The notes beneath the pieces are model-generated. The model ran no database searches, was not told the DNA's origin, and saw only the letters and a list, made by a program, of their open reading frames with translations. Positions 52,540 through 64,000 of a DNA stretch of 64,000 bases are shown here, piece after piece. Source of the stretch: Marisediminitalea lipolytica (GTDB lineage: Bacteria > Pseudomonadota > Gammaproteobacteria > Enterobacterales > Alteromonadaceae); assembly GCF_001758465.1 (NCBI RefSeq), contig NZ_MJIC01000009.1, forward strand, positions 327,768 to 391,767, given 5' to 3'. The first letter of the stretch is position 1. Each line of letters opens with the position of its first letter. Made by a program: the position numbers and the translations under genes.

Positions 52540-53991
52540 CTACTGCTGCTGCATCAACGCGGTATAAAACTGGGTGGCACGCACCAGATTCTCAATGCTG
52601 ATACGCTCGTTAGTACCGTGGAAGCCTTCCAAATCATCGTTATTGATTACCATCGGGTTGAACCGGTAGGCATTGGTGATATCGCCGTAAAACCGGCTGT
52701 CGGTCGCGGCAATGGTCAGGCCCGGTGTAATGATTGTGTCGGGGTATACCGCGCGGGTGGTTTGTACCAGCTGGGCAAATCCTGCATTGTCGGTGGCGGC
52801 GACCGGCGAGGCTTCAGTGAATTCGCCGACTTCAATATCAATGCGTTCATCATCAATGGCAGCGGTAACCCAATCCACCACGTCCTGAACCGTGTCCCGG
52901 GGATGCAGACGGAAGTTTATAGTGGCCGTGGCGGCCGCGGGAAGCACGTTGGATTTCACGCTGCCAGATAGCATGGTAGGCGCTGTAGTGGTACGCATCA
53001 TTGCGTTACCGCTTTTGGTGTCGTCGAGTACGCTGCTCAGCAATGGCCTAAATAACCAGAGGTTTGCAAACAGTAAGCGCTTACTAAATTCCATATTGCG
53101 GGCGATATCACCATACATTTTCTCGCTGATCCCTTCCAGACCGCCGGGTAACGGTGCGTCCTTCAGTTTTACCAGCGCTTCAGCCAGTATGGTTACGGCA
53201 GTGTTTTGTGGCGGCATGGAACTGTGTCCGCCTTCGCCGTGGGCAGTAAGTTTCAGGGTAAGATAGCCTTTTTCGGCAACATTAATGCTGGCAATGCCTT
53301 TATCCACGCCGGGCACAATACCATCAAGTACAAACGAGCCTTCATCCAGCGACCAGGCAGGCGTAATGTTCTGATCACGGAACCACTGCGTCAGTGCCAC
53401 CGCGCCGTCCTCGCTGCCCAGCTCTTCGTCGTGGGTGAGAGCAACATAAATATCCTGTTCGGGCGTAAAACCGGTTTTCAGTAAACCAGACAACGACGCC
53501 ATCAGGCCTACCACCGCGCTTTTATCATCCAGTGCGCCCCGGCCCCACACGTACCCGTCGGCAATGTCACCGGCAAACGGCGAATGAGACCATTCATTCT
53601 CAGTGCCCGGATTTACCGGCACCACGTCATAATGGGCGGAAAACAGCACTGGCTGTCCGGTTCCTTCAGCGCCCTGCCAGCGAAAAAGCAGGGTGTGAGT
53701 ATTTATTCGTGTGAGTTCAAGCTGGGCAAATACATTCGGGTAGGCAGACTCAAGCCACTGCTGAAAAGCGATGAAACTGGCATAGTCATCGGGATTGCCG
53801 CTTTCCCAGGAAATGGTTTGAAAGGTGATCGCTTCTGAAAGCTGATTAGCCAGCGCCTTAGCATCGGGCTGAACAAGCGTCATCGGCTTTAATGGCGCGT
53901 TTTCCACTGGCGTGTAGCGTACGACGTTGAAAATGAGTATGCCCAGCAGGCCAATCAGCAAAATTCCGACAATTTTGAAAAAACGCATCAT
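52540..53991 (-). CDS. Membrane-anchored M20 metallopeptidase (PM20D1/carboxypeptidase S-like)
   Basis: 483 residues with one N-terminal helix (KIVGILLIGLLGILIFNVV). Zinc ligands: SAHYDVVPV (His), GRGALDDKS (bridging Asp), HDEELGSEDG (catalytic Glu plus ligand Glu), and a C-terminal GFHGTNERIS (His). This is the M20A pattern of yeast carboxypeptidase S and PM20D1. It cleaves peptide or N-acyl-amino-acid bonds, likely facing the periplasm. AAAGGA precedes the first ATG. It is in the shadow of the Nudix gene (67 bp), same strand, with no NagR site. Confidence 0.88.
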   Translation of the reverse strand: MMRFFKIVGILLIGLLGILIFNVVRYTPVENAPLKPMTLVQPDAKALANQLSEAITFQTISWESGNPDDYASFIAFQQWLESAYPNVFAQLELTRINTHTLLFRWQGAEGTGQPVLFSAHYDVVPVNPGTENEWSHSPFAGDIADGYVWGRGALDDKSAVVGLMASLSGLLKTGFTPEQDIYVALTHDEELGSEDGAVALTQWFRDQNITPAWSLDEGSFVLDGIVPGVDKGIASINVAEKGYLTLKLTAHGEGGHSSMPPQNTAVTILAEALVKLKDAPLPGGLEGISEKMYGDIARNMEFSKRLLFANLWLFRPLLSSVLDDTKSGNAMMRTTTAPTMLSGSVKSNVLPAAATATINFRLHPRDTVQDVVDWVTAAIDDERIDIEVGEFTEASPVAATDNAGFAQLVQTTRAVYPDTIITPGLTIAATDSRFYGDITNAYRFNPMVINNDDLEGFHGTNERISIENLVRATQFYTALMQQQ

Positions 53992-54058
53992 AAATCAATC
54001 CTTTAAATGGCGTCCTGCAAATTACGTCATTCGATAATAGTTTTAACAGCGAAACTCG

Positions 54059-54571
54059 CTAAAGTGAATCGATCACCATTTTCACGGCCTGTCGCAGTGA
54101 AGGAAAGGCAATATCCTGCAGCTTAACCTTGTCAGGTTGCAACCACTTTACAGCCTCAATCTCTGAAGCCTGCAGGGTGAACTCCGGCTTTTCATTCAGA
54201 TACGCCACAAACAGGCCATCACAGGTGTGATAACGCACATCAGCATAGTCGTAAATATTCGGTGCCGACATCAGATATTTCCAGCCGGTCACGTGAATGC
54301 CAAGCTCTTCACGGGTTTCACGGATCAGCGCTTGTTCCAGCGATTCGTGAAAATCCACAAAACCGCCAGGCAGTCCCAGCTTGCCTTTGCCAGGCGCTTT
54401 GCCGCGCACAGTAAAAAGCAGCTTGCCGTTGTATACCAGAATACCGGCAACGGCGGTGGCGGCATTGATGAAAAAGGTGAAGTCGCAGCGGTCGCAATTA
54501 TAGCGGTTTTCGGTTAACCGGAAGCTGTCGCTGGCACAGGAAGGGCAGAACTGGAAAGGCTTGGGATTCAT
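54059..54571 (-). CDS. Nudix hydrolase with N-terminal zinc ribbon
   Basis: 170 residues from the ATG at 54571; the frame to 54649 has no ribosome site. A zinc ribbon FCPSC...CDRCDF occupies residues ~8-30. The Nudix box is complete: GGFVDFHESLEQALIRETREELGI (G-x5-E-x7-R-E-U-x-E-E-x-G-U) around residues 67-90. It hydrolyses a nucleoside diphosphate linked to another group, as NudC-like relatives do with NAD(H), though the NudC signature downstream is not seen. No relation to the glycan genes is evident. Confidence 0.88.
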   Translation of the reverse strand: MNPKPFQFCPSCASDSFRLTENRYNCDRCDFTFFINAATAVAGILVYNGKLLFTVRGKAPGKGKLGLPGGFVDFHESLEQALIRETREELGIHVTGWKYLMSAPNIYDYADVRYHTCDGLFVAYLNEKPEFTLQASEIEAVKWLQPDKVKLQDIAFPSLRQAVKMVIDSL

Positions 54572-54673
54572 CACGCAGTGAAATCGGAAAATTAATGACC
54601 GATAGCATGCCATAAAAGGGTACCCGAGCGCTAAAAAACGTAAAAACACCCGGGTACCAACGGAGACTCTTTC

Positions 54674-54699
54674 ATAAAAAAGCGGCGTTGCACCGCTTT
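54674..54699 (-). terminator. Terminator of the GH2 gene
   Basis: The minus strand reads AAAGCGG-TGCAACG-CCGCTTT followed by TTTATG, directly after the GH2 stop. Confidence 0.82.
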
Positions 54700-54705
54700 C
54701 TGTGA

Positions 54706-57936
<3,231 letters not shown>

Positions 57937-57950
57937 TTAGGGTGGCTACA

Positions 57951-60614
57951 TCAGAACGTGTAAAGCGCGCTCAGGTAGTAGCTGCTGCCGATAGCAGTAG
58001 AGGTCTGCCATACTGGCGTGGCTTCAGAGAAGTACGCGTCTTCATCGTTGCCGTTGATGTTAAGTGCACCGAAACGAATGTTCAGGTTTTCAGTTACGTT
58101 GTAGCCAAGCAGAATGTCGATCTGGTTTCTGCCGTCTACCACACGTCCCTGACGGGCAAAGAACGAGTCGGTTTGCGTCTGAACGTACGGGCTGCGGTGG
58201 TTAAGCATCACACGAGCCGTGAAGGTTTCGTTTTCCCAGTAACCGATAAGGTTCCAGGTTTCTTCTGATGAGTTAGACAGAATGTAACCATCTGAATCAT
58301 CCGCGTCGATGTAGGTGTAGTTAGCGCTGAAGCCGAAGCCTTCAATCGGTAACCACTCGTCCAGGCCCTGGTTCCAGCCCAGCTCATAGCCGCGCATGCC
58401 CAGTTTGCTGTCATCGTTGTAAGTGCTCATGATGTCGTAGAAGTTACCCGCTGCGTCCATACAGTCTGAACCGTTCATCGACAGTGAAATACCTTCATAC
58501 TGATCAGGGCAGATGTATTCAGACACAGTACCGTTCTTAATGTCTTTCCAGAACAGCGCCAGCGTTACGCTGTCACCTTCGCCATAGTAATACTCAAGAC
58601 CCAAATCCACCTGATCCGCAGTCATTGCTTCCACCTCAGGCTGACCTAAGTTAATGGAGTATGAACGGGTATCGAAAGAATTCTCTGTAGACTGCTGAGA
58701 CGGCGCAATCTGGGAACGTGAAGTCAGGATAGGGCGAACCAGTACTTTTGCTGCTGCAAAACGGGCCTGCAGACTGTCAGTAATTTCCAGCACCATGTTC
58801 AGGTTAGGCAGGAAGTTATTGTAGTCAAAGCTGGTGGTGTACTCACCAATCGCCAGACGCACGCCACCGTTATCCGGGTGTGGTTCACCGGTCAGGTAAG
58901 TGTTTACATCACGGTCTGTGGTTTCATAACGGCCACCAATGTTGCCGCGCAGCACCATGTCGCCAATGTCAGTTTCAAAATCAGCCTGTGCATATACCGA
59001 CAGAATGTCACGCTCTAAGCTATAGCTTGATTGCGGGCTGAACAGGGCAGGAATGGTGATGCCTTCCGCTGCCAGGTCGTCAACATAAGCCTGGATGTCT
59101 GGTGCTATCCACTCGTGAGGAACCGACATGTCATTGTCCATGAAGTCAGTAACCATATAAGAGTAATCAGCCAGCTGTGGCTGAGTATCCGGATCTGCTT
59201 CCCCCACAGTACGGCGGTCTACGCGATATACTTCACGCTCAAAGGTTTCTTCGCGGTATTTCGCACCCATGGACACCTTGGTGATAATGCTGTCATCAAT
59301 GAAGCGAACGGCGTCAAACTGAACCGAGTTCTCTTCTGATGCCATGTTACGAATCGCACCGTTCGGGTAGGTGTTTCGAATAGTACGCTCTGGCGTGTAG
59401 ATAGACGCATCAGTCAGATCTTCAGCGGTTGTAAATACCACGTTGTCCGGGTTGGACAGATCCATAGTTGCACCGCCAATCATGGCTTCTACAATGGCTG
59501 CTTCTTCGCTGCTGTCCAGCGTACCTTTAGTGTGATGAAGCACACCGGAAAGCTTCCAGTTGTCAGTGTCGTAAGTGGTTTCGAAAGTCAGGGCTTCAGT
59601 TTTAGCGGTCTGATCTTCCAGCTGACGGTTGTTACCAATTACGAAGTCGCTAACGGTGGTGTTGTAATAGGCACCGCCTACAGGCTCACCCACTGGCGTT
59701 AAGTCTTCACTCATCCAGCTCATGGAGAAAACCTGCTGCAGCAGATCGTTGTAGGTCTGATCTTCCACGTAAATACCGGTCAGAACCATTTCCAGTTCGT
59801 CAGACGGACGATACTGGAACGTACCATTAGCCATATAACGCTTGGTTTCACGGTCGATACGGCGATAACGTGGCTGTTCAGCATAAATGTTATCGTTGTC
59901 GTCGCGTAACCAGCGATCCATGAACATAACGTCAACACGGTCGTCCAGCTCCTGGTAACCGGCGTTCAGGAATACACCAAACGTTTCATCGGCGAACTGA
60001 TCAACATAAGTCACGTTGGCTTTAGGCGTAACATCACCAGAAGGCGACAGCTCAGAGTACTGACCTTTCGCAGATACCAGCACCTTGCGCTCGTCATAAG
60101 ACAGCGGGCGGGTAGTGTTAATGTTGATGGTACCGGACAAGCCACCGGAATCCATATCCGCCGTCGGCGATTTAACTACTTCAATAGCAGAAGCCAGTTC
60201 AGACTGAATGATGTCAAAACGGAAACCACTGGTGAAGTCGGCGCTGGCCATGGACTGGTTATTAACGGTAGTGCGCGCATACTGTGCGCCCAGACCACGA
60301 ACACTGATCGTGGAACCACGGCCGTTAATGTTAGAAATCTGTACACCGGGAATACGCTGAATCGCTTCGGCGATGTTCTCGGTAGGGAACTTACCGATAT
60401 CTTCTGAAGTGATGATGTCGGTTACTTTGGTCTCTTCTTTTTTCATCGATGCCGCTTCGGCAAGACTGGAACGGTAGGTTACCCCGATTCGTTCAATATC
60501 TTCCGGTGTTGCACCATCCTGTTCCTGAGCGAATGCAGCGGTGTTAAGCGCGCAGAGCACTGAGGTTGCCAGAACAGATCTGGCCAACAGTTTCATGTTG
60601 CTTCTTTTGGTCAT
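57951..60614 (-). CDS. TonB-dependent receptor 2 (paralog of receptor 1)
   Basis: 887 residues from the ATG at 60614 (AGGGA upstream); a signal peptide ends ALNTAAFAQEQ. The plug and first strands nearly repeat receptor 1: ERIGVTYRSSLAEAASMK, TSEDIGKFPTENIAEAIQRIPG, RGLGAQYARTTVN. The barrel ends SSYYLSALYTF. It should import a related glycan. A NagR operator lies 118 bp upstream at 60732. The pair probably arose by duplication, each copy now coupled to a different glycosidase. Confidence 0.92.
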   Translation of the reverse strand: MTKRSNMKLLARSVLATSVLCALNTAAFAQEQDGATPEDIERIGVTYRSSLAEAASMKKEETKVTDIITSEDIGKFPTENIAEAIQRIPGVQISNINGRGSTISVRGLGAQYARTTVNNQSMASADFTSGFRFDIIQSELASAIEVVKSPTADMDSGGLSGTININTTRPLSYDERKVLVSAKGQYSELSPSGDVTPKANVTYVDQFADETFGVFLNAGYQELDDRVDVMFMDRWLRDDNDNIYAEQPRYRRIDRETKRYMANGTFQYRPSDELEMVLTGIYVEDQTYNDLLQQVFSMSWMSEDLTPVGEPVGGAYYNTTVSDFVIGNNRQLEDQTAKTEALTFETTYDTDNWKLSGVLHHTKGTLDSSEEAAIVEAMIGGATMDLSNPDNVVFTTAEDLTDASIYTPERTIRNTYPNGAIRNMASEENSVQFDAVRFIDDSIITKVSMGAKYREETFEREVYRVDRRTVGEADPDTQPQLADYSYMVTDFMDNDMSVPHEWIAPDIQAYVDDLAAEGITIPALFSPQSSYSLERDILSVYAQADFETDIGDMVLRGNIGGRYETTDRDVNTYLTGEPHPDNGGVRLAIGEYTTSFDYNNFLPNLNMVLEITDSLQARFAAAKVLVRPILTSRSQIAPSQQSTENSFDTRSYSINLGQPEVEAMTADQVDLGLEYYYGEGDSVTLALFWKDIKNGTVSEYICPDQYEGISLSMNGSDCMDAAGNFYDIMSTYNDDSKLGMRGYELGWNQGLDEWLPIEGFGFSANYTYIDADDSDGYILSNSSEETWNLIGYWENETFTARVMLNHRSPYVQTQTDSFFARQGRVVDGRNQIDILLGYNVTENLNIRFGALNINGNDEDAYFSEATPVWQTSTAIGSSYYLSALYTF

Positions 60615-60731
60615 GTTAAATTCCCTGATTTTATTTGTACGTTCTTAACGTTTTACCTGCTTACCGACTTCTGCCGTTCGCTCTCTCCGGAGCAATTAGT
60701 GAACATCGTATGAATTTCACGCTATCAACAG

Positions 60732-60747
60732 TTGTCAACGTTGTCAA
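60732..60747. promoter_or_regulatory. NagR operator upstream of TonB receptor 2
   Basis: TTGTCAACGTTGTCAA, the same 16 bases as the core of the nagX/nagR site. Confidence 0.82.
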
Positions 60748-60951
60748 ACACAAATATGGAAATTTTGTGGCAGTTATGAAATTGCTCTTTGCCGGTGCAA
60801 GAGGGGGCGTTTTTGGTGCTTTTGGTTTTTATATATGATGAATATCCTAATAAGCGCGGTTTATATTCGGTTTTTGCTACTTGATAAGAAACTGCATTTT
60901 CATCGTCAATATCCGGTAAAAACATTGTGAAAATAAATCTTTATTCTTCGG

Positions 60952-60967
60952 TTGACAACGTTGACTG
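60952..60967. promoter_or_regulatory. NagR operator upstream of the 61076 gene
   Basis: TTGACAACGTTGACTG, 109 bp before the ATG; it starts with a -35-like TTGACA. Together with the 60732 site it brackets the divergent region. Confidence 0.78.
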
Positions 60968-61075
60968 TGTGCGTTTTTTAGTTTATTGGTATAAATGTTA
61001 ATCAGCTGATTTAGCCTGTCTGGTGGGCGTATTCTGCGCTTAGCGGCAAAACTAAAATTCTACAAGGGACGTTTC

Positions 61076-63079
61076 ATGAGAGTAATCTGTGCCGGACTTT
61101 TTTTTGTAACCGCGAGTCTCGCTGCCGCAGAGCCGCCGTTTTCAGCCACGCTGGCGGTGAAAACAGCAGGTAATCCGGCGCAGGATGTGCCGCATCAATG
61201 GCAGACTGAAAACGGCACAGACTGGCAGTTAGTGACTGAACAATTCGACAGTGCACGCATCATGATGCACAAAAAAGGTGAAACTCTGGCGGTGACTATC
61301 GAGGCCACCGCCGATGTGAACATCAATCTTCAGCTGCACATTCCAACTGCCTACGACTTCAGCGACAGCGATCTGTTTCTTCCCGGGTTCTGGTACAAGA
61401 AAAACCTCAAAGTTTCCGAGGGCGCACCGTCGGCCGACGTCAGTCATCACTGGTCGTTTCGCGAAGATCGCCTGAGTGTTCCGCTGACCAGCGTGTTCAG
61501 TCCAGCAGACGGACAGGGCATGATGGTGATGCGTACCGACAAACATCAGAAGGACGCTATCTCTCTGCCGGGTAAAGGTGAAATGATTCTGTCCGGTCAG
61601 AGCGACATCGGCAGCGCAGGCTTTGCCGATATCGGGGGCAAGGTCGCCCTGCAGGTAGGCTTTCCGTTTTTAGAAGCGCCGTACACTTACACCAAAAAAC
61701 TGCATCTTGCGCCTTTGTCCCAGGCTTTTCTGCCAATGAAAAAGGGCCAGACGGTCACCCTGAACTATGAAATCAGCACCGTAGACGCAGGGGATTTCTC
61801 GTCCTTCGTGGCCGCCGTGTGGGAACAGGCTTACGATGAATTTCAGCCGCAGCCGGTTGATAACCCTTTGCCAACCGAACAGGTGAAAAGCATTCTGTCG
61901 CAGTTTTATCAACAGAGCTTTACCGACGACTATGAGCTGGCGGGCTTCTCCGGTCAGAACATCACTGTAGAAAACGCAGAAATTCGCCCGAATTTTGAGG
62001 TGGGCTTTATAGGACGGGTACTGCTGAACGCTTTTAATGCCATCGAATATGGCCGCGCACATAATCAGCCAGTGCTGGTGGCAAAAGGTGAAGCGGTAAT
62101 TAGCAGTTACACCGACAAGGGTTTCAACAGCGGCGGCTTCCTCCGTGAAGTGGTGAATTTTGAAAAGGGCAGGGAAACGTCGGACTATTCTATTCGTCGT
62201 CAGTCTGAGGGGCTGTACGCGCTGTTTCTGTATCTGCAATACGAAAACCAGCGGGGGAAATCTCATCCCCAGTTGGAAACCAAAATCCGTCGTTTACTCA
62301 GCAATATGCTGACGTTGCAGAAAGATAACGGCAGTTTCCCCCGCAAGTTCGACATCAATATGAGAGTGGTGGATGAGGCTGAAGGCAGCAGTGCATCTGC
62401 GGTACTGGCGCTGGCTTTCGCCCATCGTTATTTTGGTGATGCTATTTATCTCAAAGCGGCACGCCGCACCGGTGACTATCTGGTGAATGAAACGGTGAAA
62501 AACGCCGAATACTACTCTTCCACGCTGGATGCTAACAGTATCGATAAGGAAGCCGCACTGTTCACCGGCATGGCGCTGTATTATTTGTCTATGCTCACCG
62601 ATCACGAGCAGCAGTACCAGCGCTACGTTGATGCCGCAGCAAAAGCGAATTATTTTGTGATGTCCTGGTTTTATTTATGGGATGTGCCGTTCGCGCCGGG
62701 TCAGATGCTGGGTGATATCGGCCTGAGAACCCGTGGCTGGGGCAACGTGTCTGCTGAGAATAATCACATTGATGCGTACATCTTCGGTTACCTCAACGTG
62801 ATGCGCTGGGTAGCAGAAGAGAAGCAGGACAAGCGTGCGGCCAATATGGCTGATGTTATCCAGACTTCGCTCACCAGTCAGCTGCTGCCGCGTCCAGGAT
62901 ACATGGCCGGCATGGCGAAAGTGGGCTATCACCCGGAAGTGGTGCAGCACACTAACTGGCAGTATCACCATAACGGCAAAGGCTTCTACAACGATGATTT
63001 TGCACCAGGCTGGGTCGTGGCTTCTATCTGGGAAATGCTGTCAGAGGATCGGGCGAAACAGTTTCTGACGGCACAGTAA
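61076..63079 (+). CDS. Secreted protein of unrecognised family, probable alpha-helical-barrel glycoside hydrolase
   Basis: 667 residues. The signal peptide ends TASLAAAEPP. Residues ~20-260 are beta-rich (NINLQLHIPTAYDF, FLPGFWYKKNLKV). Residues ~270-660 are helical with repeated aromatic and Gly strips (NFEVGFIGRVLLNAFNAIEYG, NGSFPRKFD, GSSASAVLALAFAHRYFGDAIYLKAARRTGDYLV, SWFYLWDVPFAPGQMLGDIGLRTRGW, NHIDAYIFGYL), which resembles the six-hairpin (alpha/alpha)6 barrel of GH families. I do not recognise the family. Conserved-looking acids occur in DIGLRTRGWGN-x-ENNHID and NGSFPRKFD; candidates only. A NagR operator upstream ties it to GlcNAc-glycan use. Catalysis is inference. Confidence 0.6.
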   Translation: MRVICAGLFFVTASLAAAEPPFSATLAVKTAGNPAQDVPHQWQTENGTDWQLVTEQFDSARIMMHKKGETLAVTIEATADVNINLQLHIPTAYDFSDSDLFLPGFWYKKNLKVSEGAPSADVSHHWSFREDRLSVPLTSVFSPADGQGMMVMRTDKHQKDAISLPGKGEMILSGQSDIGSAGFADIGGKVALQVGFPFLEAPYTYTKKLHLAPLSQAFLPMKKGQTVTLNYEISTVDAGDFSSFVAAVWEQAYDEFQPQPVDNPLPTEQVKSILSQFYQQSFTDDYELAGFSGQNITVENAEIRPNFEVGFIGRVLLNAFNAIEYGRAHNQPVLVAKGEAVISSYTDKGFNSGGFLREVVNFEKGRETSDYSIRRQSEGLYALFLYLQYENQRGKSHPQLETKIRRLLSNMLTLQKDNGSFPRKFDINMRVVDEAEGSSASAVLALAFAHRYFGDAIYLKAARRTGDYLVNETVKNAEYYSSTLDANSIDKEAALFTGMALYYLSMLTDHEQQYQRYVDAAAKANYFVMSWFYLWDVPFAPGQMLGDIGLRTRGWGNVSAENNHIDAYIFGYLNVMRWVAEEKQDKRAANMADVIQTSLTSQLLPRPGYMAGMAKVGYHPEVVQHTNWQYHHNGKGFYNDDFAPGWVVASIWEMLSEDRAKQFLTAQ

Positions 63080-63425
63080 TGATGCCGGGCTTAAAAGCAA
63101 TGGCGAAGGTGTTAATAGCCAGACGCCCATGTTTTATGTGCAGCTTGCCTGCCTCATCCCGGGCAGTGGCGCTGACAGTATGCTCGCTGGCAACCCTGTC
63201 GGTCTCAAGTATAAGTAGGATTAACACTATCTACTACCCAAAAGAGCAGCCACACATTTTTGTTGCCAACATCTTTCGTTTCGCTAGTTGCTGTGAGTTG
63301 ATTGAATTGGCAGTGCTGCTTACTCGAGACTTACCTGCCTTTGATTTCAGGAATGGCGAGTTACAGGTAAACTTAATACTCTTGGCAAAATATAAGGATT
63401 GTCGGTATCAGGATGGCTTTGAGTA
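63080..63425. other. Intergenic region before the IS91-type element
   Basis: 346 bp. An open stretch near 63081-63218 translates with protein-like composition (NSQTPMFYVQLACLIPGSGADSM) but has no start and ends at a TAG; it may be a gene remnant left by the insertion. No terminator, promoter or other gene was recognised. Confidence 0.3.
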
Positions 63426-64000
63426 TTAAGCACCAAAGTCAAAGTCGCGTTGAATGATATAGTCGCTTAATGGGGCAACGTCCGGTGGAGCTCGAAGTGG
63501 CGGCATAAGAGTTTCTTTTTTTGCACCTAGCAAAATCTGCTTGTCAATGTACGCCAATATCTTATGGGTAACAGCCGGATCCGTAATGCAGGCAATGATT
63601 TTTACGTTGCGCTTTTCACACACTTCGCACTGGGTGATATCGATATTGAACACCCTTTTTAACCTTTGAACCCATGACATTGCACGCGCATGGTATGGCT
63701 TATCTGAATCTTTCAGATGTTCTGCTAAGCGCGGGCTGTTCTTTCCACGTTGTGAAGCCGTTACCTCGGCACGCACCTTAGCATTGGGAGCAAATACGCC
63801 ATAAAATCGGGTAAGATTAAGTCTGGGTGGTGGCACTAATGCAGCAAGTTTGCCGATGAAATCAAGTGGGGAAAAGAAAACATGGGTAGTACCGTTTCTG
63901 TAAGGTGTCTTGAGTTCATACTTCACCTTACCGGAATCAGTTAGGCTCAATCGTTGTTCACTGATAGCAGGTCGTGCGATGTACCGACATAGCCTTTCCA
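63426..64000 (-). CDS. IS91-type transposase, C-terminal part, cut by window edge
   Basis: The minus-strand frame is open from the window end to the stop at 63426 (about 191 residues) and reads LCRYIARPAIS, LKTPYRNGTTHVFFSPLDFIGKLAALVPPPRLNLTRFYGVFAPNAKVR, and a C-terminal FNIDITQCEVC. This is the end of the IS91/IS801 Y2-type (HUH) transposase, which moves DNA by rolling-circle transposition; the tyrosines and zinc domain lie beyond the window. The tail CEVCEKRNVKIIACITDP agrees with the family end, so this end appears complete. IS91 elements can mobilise adjacent DNA. Confidence 0.85.
   Translation of the reverse strand, partial: ERLCRYIARPAISEQRLSLTDSGKVKYELKTPYRNGTTHVFFSPLDFIGKLAALVPPPRLNLTRFYGVFAPNAKVRAEVTASQRGKNSPRLAEHLKDSDKPYHARAMSWVQRLKRVFNIDITQCEVCEKRNVKIIACITDPAVTHKILAYIDKQILLGAKKETLMPPLRAPPDVAPLSDYIIQRDFDFGA

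Noticed and set aside
63079..63429. 116-codon plus-strand frame between the 61076 gene and the transposase
   Set aside because: No ribosome site and no recognisable sequence; only another frame in the first part looks protein-like, and it lacks a start.

Overview
The window reads as a chromosome segment of a marine gammaproteobacterium, most likely in the order Alteromonadales. The reasons are the complete Alteromonadales-type N-acetylglucosamine set (NagP, NagX, NagK, sugar-isomerase-type NagB-II and a LacI-type NagR in place of NagC), two long TonB receptors of the kind used for glycans, and moderate GC content. The genus is not determined. No rRNA, tRNA or CRISPR array was seen.

Left edge (1-2718): the 5' part of a HipA-family kinase gene on the minus strand, preceded by three evenly spaced operator-like inverted repeats and no hipB, then an MFS_3-type exporter.

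Acyl-CoA catabolic region (about 3.0-36.8 kb): about 24 genes for activation and beta-oxidation of a carboxylic acid. The first operon (3050-15356) encodes a CaiB-type CoA-transferase, a BadI/MenB-like ring hydrolase, an acyl-CoA ligase, an enoyl-CoA hydratase, an SDR and an acyl-CoA dehydrogenase. This matches the AliA-AliB-BadK-BadH-BadI logic that opens a cyclohexanecarboxyl-CoA ring. Two PaaH-type hydroxyacyl-CoA dehydrogenases and a short-chain fatty-acid transporter follow. Later operons add an ADP-forming acyl-CoA synthetase, a second acyl-CoA dehydrogenase, a module of a Cys-less thiolase-like protein, MaoC and DUF35 that resembles steroid side-chain retro-aldolases, an aldehyde dehydrogenase, a thiolase, an amidohydrolase, a GtHNL-like Mn cupin, an SDR and ETF. 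A sigma54 enhancer-binding protein (25817-27478) sits in the middle. GG-N10-GC promoters lie in front of eight transcription units, so I read the region as one sigma54 regulon for an alicyclic or branched acid. The substrate is inferred.

Middle (31.66-32.46 kb and 36.9-40.4 kb): a gene-less tandem repeat array, then a GH3 glycosidase with two chitobiase-C-like domains and a uxuA (mannonate dehydratase) remnant.

Glycan region (40.4-63.1 kb): a NagR-regulated locus. A minus-strand nagX-K-B-A-P operon diverges from nagR. Then come TonB receptor 1 with a GH89 alpha-N-acetylglucosaminidase lipoprotein, an M20 peptidase, a Nudix hydrolase, a GH2 beta-galactosidase behind paralogous TonB receptor 2, and a secreted protein of unrecognised family. 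Four CAACGTTG-centred operators mark the members. The set would import and strip a glycan with alpha-linked GlcNAc and beta-Gal and feed GlcNAc to glycolysis.

Right edge: the C-terminal part of an IS91-type transposase running off the window.
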